Source: CAYMEK01 sp964389305
GTDB lineage: Bacteria; Spirochaetota; Spirochaetia; SZUA-6; DRHE01
Reading direction: 5' to 3'
DNA: 11,213 nucleotides
NCBI GenBank assembly: GCA_964389305.1
Contig: CAYMEK010000093.1
Span: 1-11,213, forward strand
The notes under the pieces were generated by a model. The model made no database searches. It had not been told where the DNA came from and saw nothing but the letters and a program-made list of their open reading frames with translations. Below, piece after piece: positions 1 to 7,050 of the stretch. The stretch's first letter is position 1. Every line of letters starts with the position of its first letter. The translations under genes were made by a program, and so were the position numbers.

Positions 1-615
1 GCCCTGTCCTTTCTGGTGGTCAAACAGGGAGGCCTCAGTTTTACCCTTACCGCGATCTCCAGCATCCTGAGAGACGCTTCCCTGGTACTCTTAATACTCT
101 ATTTTCTTTGGTGCAACCGTGAGAAGCTCTCCGGGATCGGCTGGAAGCTGGTCGCAGTGGGTCGGGAATTGCTCATCGGCGTAGTGCTGTTTGTGCCGAC
201 CTTTTTCTTGACCGGCTGGCTGGAGCAGGCTCTCCATAGGCTGGGATTCTCCGCGCCCGCTACGCCCCTGCCCTCGGCGCTGTCGGCCAAGGGACCGGCT
301 GAGTTTCTGCTGGCCGTAATCCTGGTGATCGTGGTGGCGTTGTCCGAAGAGACTATTTTCAGGGGCTACCTGATCCACCGTTTGGAGCGTGTTATAGGCA
401 GCTGGCCGGTTGCCGCGCTGCTGTCCTCGTTCATCTTCTCTCTCGGCCACGGCTATGAAGGCACCGCCGGTGTGGTCACCGTGGGGGTGCTGGGACTGAT
501 CTTCTCCCTCGTGTACCGTTGGCGGGGCAGCCTGGTTGCGCCCGTTACCATGCATTTCTTCCAGGATTTTCTAGGCGTCGTTCTGATTCCCCTTTTACAC
601 CAGACTGGAAGCTGA
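1..615 (+). CDS. CPBP (CAAX/bacteriocin-processing) family intramembrane metalloprotease, 5' end outside window
   Basis: This is a multi-pass membrane protein of the CPBP family, related to the CAAX prenyl protease Rce1: intramembrane proteases or membrane proteins of mostly unknown substrate. The frame is open back to base 1, so the gene probably starts upstream. A GTG at base 16 is only a fallback start, giving 199 residues. Counting from it, hydrophobic segments lie near residues 8-32, 48-67, 97-110, 129-146, 150-167 and 183-194. The family motifs appear in order: EETIFR (Glu111, Glu112, Arg116), then FSLGH with His145, then H180-x3-D184. The last is usually H-x3-N, so Asp replaces Asn here. 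The Glu and His residues are the expected metal ligands and catalytic residues. It converges on pgi with a 76-bp gap. The family call is firm; the substrate is unknown. Confidence 0.85.
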   Translation, partial: ALSFLVVKQGGLSFTLTAISSILRDASLVLLILYFLWCNREKLSGIGWKLVAVGRELLIGVVLFVPTFFLTGWLEQALHRLGFSAPATPLPSALSAKGPAEFLLAVILVIVVALSEETIFRGYLIHRLERVIGSWPVAALLSSFIFSLGHGYEGTAGVVTVGVLGLIFSLVYRWRGSLVAPVTMHFFQDFLGVVLIPLLHQTGS

Positions 616-691
616 TGTTGGAGCTCAGGCGCGTCGGCGCGGACCCGACCCGCCGATTGAGACCGTGAGCGCCTTCTATGGCCGCGAACGT
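616..691. other. Convergent intergenic gap between CPBP protease and pgi
   Basis: This 76-bp GC-rich gap lies between two converging stop codons. A short inverted repeat GTCGG-N7-CCGAC (633-637 with 645-649) overlaps an alternative GCGG/CCGC pairing. Neither is followed by a run of T on either strand, so I cannot call an intrinsic terminator. Nothing else is visible. Confidence 0.4.
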
Positions 692-2335
692 TCAGCCGGG
701 AGATCGGGATGAGTGTCCCGCCCGGTAGTGACGGATCAGGGCGTTGGTGGAGCCGTCGTGGTCGAGCTGCGGTTCTTTTTCGTCCTCCAGCTCCGTAATG
801 ACACGCTGCGCCAGCACCTTGCCCAGCTCCACTCCCCACTGATCGAACGAATCGATCTGCCAGATTACTCCCTGGGTGAAAACGCTGTGCTCGTACAGCG
901 CCACCAGCTTGCCCAACGTCTGGGGCGTTAGACGGTCGGCGAATATGGTCGTGGTGGGACGATTGCCTTCGAAACTGCGGTGCGGTACCAGAGGGTCGGG
1001 GGCCCCTTCCTGCCTGACCTGCTCCGGGCTTTTGCCGAAGGCCAGCGCCTGCCCCTGCGCGATGACGTTGGCGATCAGGAGGTCGTGGTGCCGGCCCACG
1101 GAGTTCAGCGGCCGGCGAAAGGCGATCAGATCGCAGGGGACGAGCTTGGTTCCCTGATGGATGAGCTGGTAGAAGGAATGCTGCCCGTTAGTGCCAGGTT
1201 CGCCCCAGTAGATCGGACCGGTCTGATAGTCGACCGGGGTGCCTTCCCAGGTAACGGACTTGCCGTTGCTTTCCATCGTGAGCTGCTGGAGGTAAGCGGG
1301 AAAGCGATGCAGGTACTGGTCATATGGCAGGACCGCGATCGTCTGGGCGCCGAAGAAGTTGTTGTACCAGACGGCCAGCAGACCCATGAGCACCGGCAGG
1401 TTGGCCGTCAGCGGCGCGGTGCGGAAGTGTTCGTCCATCTGGTGGAATCCGGACAGCATCTCCCTGAAGTGCTCGGGCCCGACGGCGATCATCGTGGACA
1501 GGCCGATCGCGGAGTCCATCGAGTAGCGTCCGCCGACCCAGTCCCAGAAGCCGAACATGTTGGCCGTATCGATTCCGAACTTCGCTACCGCCTCTTCATT
1601 AGTGGACACCGCCACGAAATGCCTGGCTACAGCCGCCTCGCTTCCCAGCTGGCTCAGCGCCCACTCCCTGGCGCTGTGCGCATTGGTCATGGTCTCCAGG
1701 GTCGTGAAGGTCTTGGAGGATACGATAAACAGCGTCTCCGCCGCCTCCAGGTCACGGACGGCCTCCGCAAAATCCGTTCCGTCCACATTCGAGATGAACC
1801 TGAAACGCAGGTCCCGCGGGGCGTACCACTTCAGCGCTTCGTAGGCCATGACGGGACCCAGATCGGAGCCGCCGATGCCGATGTTGATCACATTGCGGAT
1901 GCGCTTGCCCGTATGTCCCCTCCAGTCGCCGCTGCGGATTCGTGCGGTGAAGGCGTCCATCTTGTCGAGGACTGCGTGAACGCCAGGCACTACGTCGTGC
2001 CCGTCCACCTCGATGCGCCGGTCCTTCGGCGCTCGCAGCGCCACGTGGAGCGCCGCCCGCTGCTCGGTGACATTGATCTTCTCGCCCCCGAACATCGCCT
2101 CGCGTCGCTCGCTCAAGCCGCACTCTCCGGCCAGATCGACCAGGAGGCCGATCGTCTCCTCGGTGAGCCTGTGCTTGGAGAAATCCACGTACAGCCCGAG
2201 CGCTTCGATCGTGAAGCGCTTCGCCCGCTCGGGATCGTTGCGGAACAAGTCCCGCAGGTGCACGTCCTTGATTCGGCGGTAGTGTTCTTCCAGGGCTTTC
2301 CAGGCCGGGCGCTGCCTGAGAGCAGGGCTGATCAT
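692..2335 (-). CDS. pgi: Glucose-6-phosphate isomerase
   Basis: This cytoplasmic enzyme interconverts glucose 6-phosphate and fructose 6-phosphate in glycolysis and gluconeogenesis. The 547 residues match the usual length of the long bacterial class (about 550). Visible motifs are NIGIGGSDLG (151-160, sugar-phosphate binding), SSKTFTT with Lys208, VGGRYS with Gly269 and Arg270, MESNGK with Glu355 (the proposed catalytic base), GQHSFYQ with His386 (ring opening) and the C-terminal GVELGK with Lys506. All catalytic positions are present. I chose the ATG at 2335 over the GTG at 2344 because GGAGGT lies 7 bases before this ATG, while the GTG overlaps that site. It follows the UPF0182 gene after 81 bp and may be the last gene of that unit, or have its own promoter. 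The assignment is very secure. Confidence 0.97.
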   Translation of the reverse strand: MISPALRQRPAWKALEEHYRRIKDVHLRDLFRNDPERAKRFTIEALGLYVDFSKHRLTEETIGLLVDLAGECGLSERREAMFGGEKINVTEQRAALHVALRAPKDRRIEVDGHDVVPGVHAVLDKMDAFTARIRSGDWRGHTGKRIRNVINIGIGGSDLGPVMAYEALKWYAPRDLRFRFISNVDGTDFAEAVRDLEAAETLFIVSSKTFTTLETMTNAHSAREWALSQLGSEAAVARHFVAVSTNEEAVAKFGIDTANMFGFWDWVGGRYSMDSAIGLSTMIAVGPEHFREMLSGFHQMDEHFRTAPLTANLPVLMGLLAVWYNNFFGAQTIAVLPYDQYLHRFPAYLQQLTMESNGKSVTWEGTPVDYQTGPIYWGEPGTNGQHSFYQLIHQGTKLVPCDLIAFRRPLNSVGRHHDLLIANVIAQGQALAFGKSPEQVRQEGAPDPLVPHRSFEGNRPTTTIFADRLTPQTLGKLVALYEHSVFTQGVIWQIDSFDQWGVELGKVLAQRVITELEDEKEPQLDHDGSTNALIRHYRAGHSSRSPG

Positions 2336-2342
2336 CGTTCTC

Positions 2343-2348
2343 ACCTCC
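2343..2348 (-). promoter_or_regulatory. Ribosome binding site deciding the pgi start
   Basis: GGAGGT on the minus strand lies 7 bases upstream of the ATG at 2335. It overlaps the alternative GTG at 2344, which rules that codon out as the start. Confidence 0.75.
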
Positions 2349-2386
2349 GTCCCAGTATCAGGGCAGCTCCAGCATAGCCGAACGAT

Positions 2387-2408
2387 CCGCAGGGCGTAAA
2401 GCCCGCGG
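2387..2408 (-). terminator. Hairpin between UPF0182 gene and pgi, possible weak terminator or processing site
   Basis: On the plus strand the arms are CCGC-A-GGGC (2387-2395) and GCCCGCGG (2401-2408). They give 8 base pairs with one bulged base and a 5-base loop. The hairpin begins 8 bases after the UPF0182 stop codon. In the direction of transcription the bases after it read ATCGTT, not a U-tract. It may therefore be a leaky terminator, an mRNA-stabilising hairpin or chance. Confidence 0.35.
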
Positions 2409-2416
2409 AGACTCCT

Positions 2417-5299
2417 CTACTGTTGCTGTCCCAGCTCCTGGCTCAGATTGCCTAGCAGCCGGTTGATCTCATCCAGTTGCTGTCCCGCGGCGCTGAAGTC
2501 TCCCCGGCCGACCGCCTCCTTGTAGCTCTGGAAGGCGCTTACCACCTCCTGCATCTGGGAGCGGAGGGCCGCACTGACAGCCTCCCCGCCGCCGGCGGCT
2601 GCGGATACTGTGGTCTGGGCGGCCTGGGCTTGCCGTTGAGCCTGGCCGACCAGCACTTGGAGAGCCTGGTCGAACTCCTCCGCCCAGACCACACGCAGAG
2701 GGTCGGCGGCGGCCACCCGCTTGATTTCGGGTAGCTGGGCGTCGGTGGCCTGGAGAAAGATCGGCTCTACGTACAGGATATACAGCTCGTCGGGAGTGAA
2801 CAGCGGAACGGCCAGCAGGTTGCCCCGGATGACCCGGGAGCTTCCCTGGCCCCACAGGCTCAAGGCTCTGGACATCTCCGTGTTCTGGTCGATCCTGGCC
2901 TCGATTTGCCGCGGCCCCAGCACCTCCACTCCCTTGGGCAGGGTGTAGACGATGATCTTGCCGTAGTTGGGCAGGTCGCTGCGGCCGGCCATCCAGGCGT
3001 TCAGGACGTTCTTGTTCTGCGGTGTAAACGGGATAATCAGCACGAACTCGATGTCCGGCTCGTCGGGGAAGTTGATCATCATGTAGTACGGCTCGACGGG
3101 CTGGAAGTTGTCGCGGTAGCGCTCGGTGGCGAACTCCCAGACGTCTTCCCGCTGGTAGAAGGTCGAAACGTCGGTCATGTGGTAGATGCTGTAGACCTCA
3201 GCCTGTACGGTCAGGAAATCTTCCGGATAGCGGATATGCCGCTGAAGGTCTTCCGGCATCTGGTCCCTGCTCTTGAACAGGCCGGGGAATATATTCTGGT
3301 AGGTTTTGATGATCACGTCGTCTTCGTCCATGATGTAGAAATCCACAGTTCCGTCATACGCATCGACCACCGCCTTTACCGCGTTGCGGATGTAGTTGAG
3401 CCCGGCGAATTGCCCCAGGGTGCCCGAGTAACGTGCCGAATACGGGTAGCCGCTCGATACGGTGTAGGCGTCGATGATGTACTTGATCCTGCCGCCGTCG
3501 GTGAGCACGGCGTAGGGATCGCGGTCGTATCTCAGGAACGGGGCCAGTGCGGCTACCCGCTGCTTGATCTCCCGCTGAAACATGATTCGGGAATCCCGCT
3601 GGATGTAGGTGGAGAAGAGCTGCTGAAAGCCGTCAAACCTGAAGGAGAAAATAAACCTCCGCCAGGGCGTGCCCACGGGAACTCCCCCGGTACCCTGATA
3701 AGTCGAGTACACATTCTGCTGCCCCGCAGGATAATTGAACTCCTGCTGGCTGGTGTTGACATACACGTGGTCCCGTGTCTTTTCTCCGTAATAGATCTCG
3801 GGCCGCTGGATCTGCAGCCGCAGATCCTTGGACTCAGGGGGTATACCCCGAATGATGAGGTCGGGACCGCCGCCGGGCAGGAAATCGTGGGCCGGAAGCA
3901 TAACCAGCCCGAAGCCGTGGGTGTATTTCAGGTGCAGGCTGACCCAGGTGCGTGAGGCCGGGTTTAGCTGGGTCTTCTCCAGCTCCCGCACCGAGAGCAT
4001 GACCTGGCGGTAATTACCCTGCAGGTGGTAGCGGTCGATATCGACGTCGAAGAACTCGTAGTACAGGCGGATCTCCTGCTGTTGCTTGAGGTTGGCCAGC
4101 AGGGCTCTGGGATCCCAGAGCCGTACGTTCATCAGGGTCTTCTCGTTCTGTCCTACTACTCCGGGAGTTATGTCCCGGCCTACCGCGTACTGCCTCTCCT
4201 CGATGCGCTTGTCGGTCAGACCGAAGCCGGAGCGGGTGAACTCGATGTTGTTTTTCAGGTAGGGAGTTTCCATGGTGATCTCATTCGGCCGGACGATCAG
4301 CGCCTGGACGATGCCGGGTACAATCCCGGTGAACAGAATCACGGTTCCGATCAGGGCGGCCGGGAAGATCAGGATCCGTCCCGTCAACCTCACTCCGCCG
4401 CCGTCGGAGCGTTTTACCAGGCCGAGCAGCCTTCTGCGAAATGGCCTGTTTGCCGCGGCGGCCAGAAGGACAATGCCGGAGGCTACCAGCGCTCCGGCGG
4501 TGATCACGTAGCCCAGGATACGGAAATGCACATCCACGTAGCCCGGTCCGAATACCACTCCCCAGTCCGAATACATCAAACGGAAGATGTTCAGGACCGC
4601 GCTCCAGGACAGAACGAAAAGCGGCAGTGCTATCAGAACCAGGAGCTGGGACGAGAGAGCCCGGATGCCCCGATCCGACCGGTCAGGGTCGGCGGCCTGT
4701 GCACCGCGGCGCTGGGCCAGGCCGTACAGGGAAAACGAAGTAATCCCTATCGCCAGTATGAAAAGCAGGATCAGCCAGCCGATCAGGGAGGAGTACAGCG
4801 GCAGAGAGAACAGGTAATAGCTGATGGATCTGCCGAAGACCGGTTCGGTAAGGTCGGAGGACACCTGATTGAAGAAAAGCAGAAACCGGGGCCACAATCC
4901 CGACGTCCAGATGCCGAGCAGCAGGGCCAGGACCAGCGCCATCGGAAAGGAGCCCAGGCGGCGCAGCCGCTGGTTGAGCCAGCCGAAAGCGTGCCGGGTG
5001 GTGAAGAACAGGAACAGAAAGGCTGCGGCAAAGCCGGCGAGATACAGCACCACCTCGAAGCGCAGCACGGTCAGGAACCGGTCCGCGTAGCCGAGGTTGA
5101 CGAACCAGAGGAACTGGGTGTAAAGATTGAGGAACACGAAGAACCCGATGATGAACAGAATGTCGACGATAATGACGATGGTCGAACTCCGCAGCCGCCG
5201 TTGGTAATGCTCCTCGGATAGCTTTGCCTTCTTCGCCCGGGTTGTGATCAGCGGAATCAGTCCCGCTGTGAAAACGATGAATATAAACAGCAACGACAT
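2417..5299 (-). CDS. UPF0182 family large membrane protein
   Basis: This 960-residue protein belongs to UPF0182 (COG1615), a family of unknown function with an N-terminal membrane domain and a large extracytoplasmic part. About eight hydrophobic segments lie near residues 2-19, 40-60, 82-100, 118-143, 170-190, 216-240, 262-282 and 310-335. The family hallmark follows the last one: RPNEI, then TPYLKNNIEFTRSGFGL (about 345-361). After it come roughly 500 soluble residues rich in beta-strand-like and aromatic stretches. The C-terminal ~100 residues are Ala/Gln-rich and helical, ending in the family-type YKEAVGRGDF...LLGNLSQEL tail. I place the start at the ATG at 5299, which has AGGAGG 6 bases upstream. 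A TTG at 5314 would overlap the htrA stop but has no better site. The Shine-Dalgarno sequence overlaps the htrA stop, so the two are probably translationally coupled. The role is unknown; coupling to a periplasmic protease hints at envelope work, which is inference. Confidence 0.9.
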   Translation of the reverse strand: MSLLFIFIVFTAGLIPLITTRAKKAKLSEEHYQRRLRSSTIVIIVDILFIIGFFVFLNLYTQFLWFVNLGYADRFLTVLRFEVVLYLAGFAAAFLFLFFTTRHAFGWLNQRLRRLGSFPMALVLALLLGIWTSGLWPRFLLFFNQVSSDLTEPVFGRSISYYLFSLPLYSSLIGWLILLFILAIGITSFSLYGLAQRRGAQAADPDRSDRGIRALSSQLLVLIALPLFVLSWSAVLNIFRLMYSDWGVVFGPGYVDVHFRILGYVITAGALVASGIVLLAAAANRPFRRRLLGLVKRSDGGGVRLTGRILIFPAALIGTVILFTGIVPGIVQALIVRPNEITMETPYLKNNIEFTRSGFGLTDKRIEERQYAVGRDITPGVVGQNEKTLMNVRLWDPRALLANLKQQQEIRLYYEFFDVDIDRYHLQGNYRQVMLSVRELEKTQLNPASRTWVSLHLKYTHGFGLVMLPAHDFLPGGGPDLIIRGIPPESKDLRLQIQRPEIYYGEKTRDHVYVNTSQQEFNYPAGQQNVYSTYQGTGGVPVGTPWRRFIFSFRFDGFQQLFSTYIQRDSRIMFQREIKQRVAALAPFLRYDRDPYAVLTDGGRIKYIIDAYTVSSGYPYSARYSGTLGQFAGLNYIRNAVKAVVDAYDGTVDFYIMDEDDVIIKTYQNIFPGLFKSRDQMPEDLQRHIRYPEDFLTVQAEVYSIYHMTDVSTFYQREDVWEFATERYRDNFQPVEPYYMMINFPDEPDIEFVLIIPFTPQNKNVLNAWMAGRSDLPNYGKIIVYTLPKGVEVLGPRQIEARIDQNTEMSRALSLWGQGSSRVIRGNLLAVPLFTPDELYILYVEPIFLQATDAQLPEIKRVAAADPLRVVWAEEFDQALQVLVGQAQRQAQAAQTTVSAAAGGGEAVSAALRSQMQEVVSAFQSYKEAVGRGDFSAAGQQLDEINRLLGNLSQELGQQQ

Positions 5300-5305
5300 G
5301 CCGAG

Positions 5306-5312
5306 CCTCCTC
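5306..5312 (-). promoter_or_regulatory. Shine-Dalgarno of UPF0182 gene overlapping the htrA stop
   Basis: GAGGAGG on the minus strand is interleaved with the htrA TGA (5313-5311) and ends 6 bases before the ATG at 5299. Ribosomes finishing htrA would sit on this site, which suggests coupled translation. It decides the start in favour of 5299. Confidence 0.75.
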
Positions 5313-6759
5313 AACTTATCGGAATCTGCAGGTAGCCCATCTGCCCGCTTTGACTGTCACGGATCAGCAGGAGCACGGTGCCGGTTTTGATGGCCTCGCC
5401 GATCAGCTTGGAGAACTGCTGCGCGTTGCTGACATTGTCACTGCCCACCCGGAAGATGGCGTCTCCCTTGACGATGCCGGCGCTGTCGGCGGGGCTGCCG
5501 GGAACGACAGCGGTCACCACGACTCCCATCGGCTGCGTCAGGCCGAATTGCTTGGCCAGGGCCGCCGTGACCGGTTCCACCTTTAATCCGAGCAGCTCGT
5601 AGGCCGGATGCGCCGCTTCTTTTTTGAGCAGCTCGAGCTGGTCTGCCAGCGTGGCGCTCAACTTCCTCTCCCGGTTGTTGCGCAGCACGGTGATCGTAAC
5701 CTTGGTTCCCGGCGCGGTTTGGGCTATGGAATTGAGAAGCTGGTAGGCGGAACTAACTGATTTGCCCTGGTACATACTGATCACATCCCCCTGCTGGAGC
5801 CCGGCGGCCGCCCCCGGGCCGTCCGGAATAACTTCGACCACGACCACGCCCTGCACGTCCTTGGGCAGCTTGAGTCCCTTGATGATTTGGGGTGTGATAT
5901 CCTGAAAAGAAATTCCCAGATCGCCCCGAATGACCTTACCGTTGCGGATCAGGCTGTCCGAGATACTCTTCACCATCTTGGAGGGGATGGCAAAACCTAG
6001 CCCTTCCGAGCCCTGGCTCTGGGATATGATCAGGGAGTTCAGACCGATGACCTGCGCATTCAGGTTCAGAAGAGGACCCCCGCTGTTGCCGGGATTTATG
6101 GCCGCATCGGTTTGGATATAGTCCTGAAAGCCCGTCGGACCGGCGACTCCCAGGGTAGTACGGTGAGTGGCGCTTACGATACCGGCCGTGACGGTCCAGT
6201 CCAGGCCGCGGGGATTGCCAATGGCCACCACCCAGTCACCGACCTTCATGGCGTCGGAATCGCCAAAGGTTACCGGCGGCACATTCCTGGCGTTCTCGAC
6301 CTTCACTACCGCCAGATCGGTGAAGGGATCCTGGCCCACGATTTTGGCCGGCTCCTGTGAGCCGTCGTGAAAGAGCACCTGTATGCTGTCGGCGTTTTCC
6401 ACCACATGGTTGTTGGTGACGATATAGCCCTCCGAGCTGATCAGCACGCCGCTGCCCAGGGCTCGGATCGGCACCTTCTGCGGCGAAGGGGCTCCGAAGA
6501 GCATTCCGAAGGGTCCCATCGCAGGGGCCTGCTGCAATACCGTGCCGGTGATGTCTATATGCACGACGCTCTGCTTGGCGGCGTCTGCTACGGCGGCAAT
6601 GGCGTCGGCAAATCCGCCCTTGTCCTGAATCACTACGGTCGTTGCAGGCTGAGCCGAAGCGGCAGGCGCGGCTTCGCGACCCCCGCCGCCGAAACAGGAG
6701 ATGGCGCTCAAGCCGAGAAGGCCGGCCAGCAGTGCCATTCCCGTTCTCTTTGTTTTCAT
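5311..6759 (-). CDS. HtrA/DegP-like trypsin-fold serine protease with two PDZ domains, predicted lipoprotein
   Basis: This envelope quality-control protease/chaperone (HtrA/DegP/DegQ family, MEROPS S1C) cleaves misfolded exported proteins. It has 482 residues, typical for a two-PDZ DegP. The order is a lipoprotein-type signal peptide ending Ser-Ala-Ile-Ser-Cys22, a Gly/Ala/Pro-rich linker (23-45), the protease domain (about 50-270), PDZ1 (about 280-372) and PDZ2 (about 392-482). The catalytic triad is complete: His118 in TNNHVV, Asp148 in FTDLAVV and Ser226 in NPGNSGGPL. The lipobox is relaxed (Ala-Ile-Ser-Cys), so lipidation is likely but not certain; classic DegP is soluble. The start at 6759 has GGAGGT 6 bases upstream. 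An in-frame ATG at 6825 lacks such a site and would spoil the signal peptide. It is translationally coupled to the downstream UPF0182 gene. I give no symbol because htrA, degP and degQ cannot be separated here. Confidence 0.95.
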   Translation of the reverse strand: MKTKRTGMALLAGLLGLSAISCFGGGGREAAPAASAQPATTVVIQDKGGFADAIAAVADAAKQSVVHIDITGTVLQQAPAMGPFGMLFGAPSPQKVPIRALGSGVLISSEGYIVTNNHVVENADSIQVLFHDGSQEPAKIVGQDPFTDLAVVKVENARNVPPVTFGDSDAMKVGDWVVAIGNPRGLDWTVTAGIVSATHRTTLGVAGPTGFQDYIQTDAAINPGNSGGPLLNLNAQVIGLNSLIISQSQGSEGLGFAIPSKMVKSISDSLIRNGKVIRGDLGISFQDITPQIIKGLKLPKDVQGVVVVEVIPDGPGAAAGLQQGDVISMYQGKSVSSAYQLLNSIAQTAPGTKVTITVLRNNRERKLSATLADQLELLKKEAAHPAYELLGLKVEPVTAALAKQFGLTQPMGVVVTAVVPGSPADSAGIVKGDAIFRVGSDNVSNAQQFSKLIGEAIKTGTVLLLIRDSQSGQMGYLQIPIS

Positions 6760-6765
6760 CGAATT

Positions 6766-6771
6766 ACCTCC
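6766..6771 (-). promoter_or_regulatory. Ribosome binding site deciding the htrA-like start
   Basis: GGAGGT on the minus strand lies 6 bases before the ATG at 6759. It favours this start over the in-frame upstream ATG at 6825. Confidence 0.75.
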
Positions 6772-6848
6772 CGTGCAGCGGTTCATCATTACTTTTCCTG
6801 AATGCCATATCTTGGATCTGCGCATTGGGAAATTTAATGAGGCGGACC

Positions 6849-6866
6849 CCGGTCACGTATAACCGG
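6849..6866. promoter_or_regulatory. Inverted repeat CCGGT-N8-ACCGG upstream of htrA, candidate operator
   Basis: This is a perfect 5+5 bp inverted repeat with an 8-base spacer, about 90 bases upstream of the htrA start codon. Its left arm overlaps the first copy of the repeated 9-mer CGGTCACGT (6850-6858); the second copy is at 6937-6945. The arrangement suits a dimeric regulator but matches no consensus I can name. Chance is possible. Confidence 0.3.
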
Positions 6867-7050
6867 ATCAGTCTATTCCAGAGAGAAATTCGGATTACCG
6901 GGCTCCAGGCAGGCCGGTGTATTGGAGCAATGGCTGCGGTCACGTGCTGCGCCGGGCAGTGGGCAGGCAGCCTCACGCCGCCGAGTGAACGCACGAACAG
7001 CCGGCCGGCGTTGACCGCTCCCATGCTGCGCGTGGGGAAAGCAGGGACCT

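Larger units (their letters stand above)
6760..7050 (-). promoter_or_regulatory. Intergenic region gpmA/htrA, probable htrA promoter region
   Basis: This 291-bp gap separates gpmA from the htrA-like gene and is long enough for an independent promoter and control. I could not find a convincing -35/-10 pair, nor a heat-shock (sigma32, CIRCE) or sigmaE-type consensus. Visible structure: an inverted repeat at 6849-6866, a repeated 9-mer CGGTCACGT (6850-6858 and 6937-6945), and a perfect 10-bp palindrome GCCGGCCGGC at 7000-7009. A GGGAAA/TTTCCC pair (7035-7040 with 7054-7059) brackets the gpmA stop but lacks a T-tract. An 86-codon minus-strand frame crosses this gap (7024-6764); it has no ribosome binding site and no recognisable protein, so I do not call it. 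Confidence 0.5.

Noticed and set aside
980..2377. 465-codon plus-strand open frame opposite pgi
   Set aside because: It lies antisense to a complete, motif-verified pgi, is rich in Arg/Gly/Asp/His without recognisable domains, and is explained by the scarcity of stop codons opposite GC-rich coding DNA.
4025..5221. 398-codon plus-strand open frame opposite the UPF0182 gene
   Set aside because: Its composition is extreme (Gln, Glu, Gly, Pro, Arg), it shows no domain or ribosome binding site, and it lies wholly antisense to a family-matching gene.
6760..6825. N-terminal extension of the HtrA-like protein from the ATG at 6825
   Set aside because: No ribosome binding site precedes it, and it would bury a clear lipoprotein signal peptide that begins at 6759 after a good GGAGGT.
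6764..7024. 86-codon minus-strand open frame in the gpmA-htrA gap
   Set aside because: There is no Shine-Dalgarno before its ATG, no recognisable protein feature, and it runs over the htrA ribosome binding site region; most likely chance.
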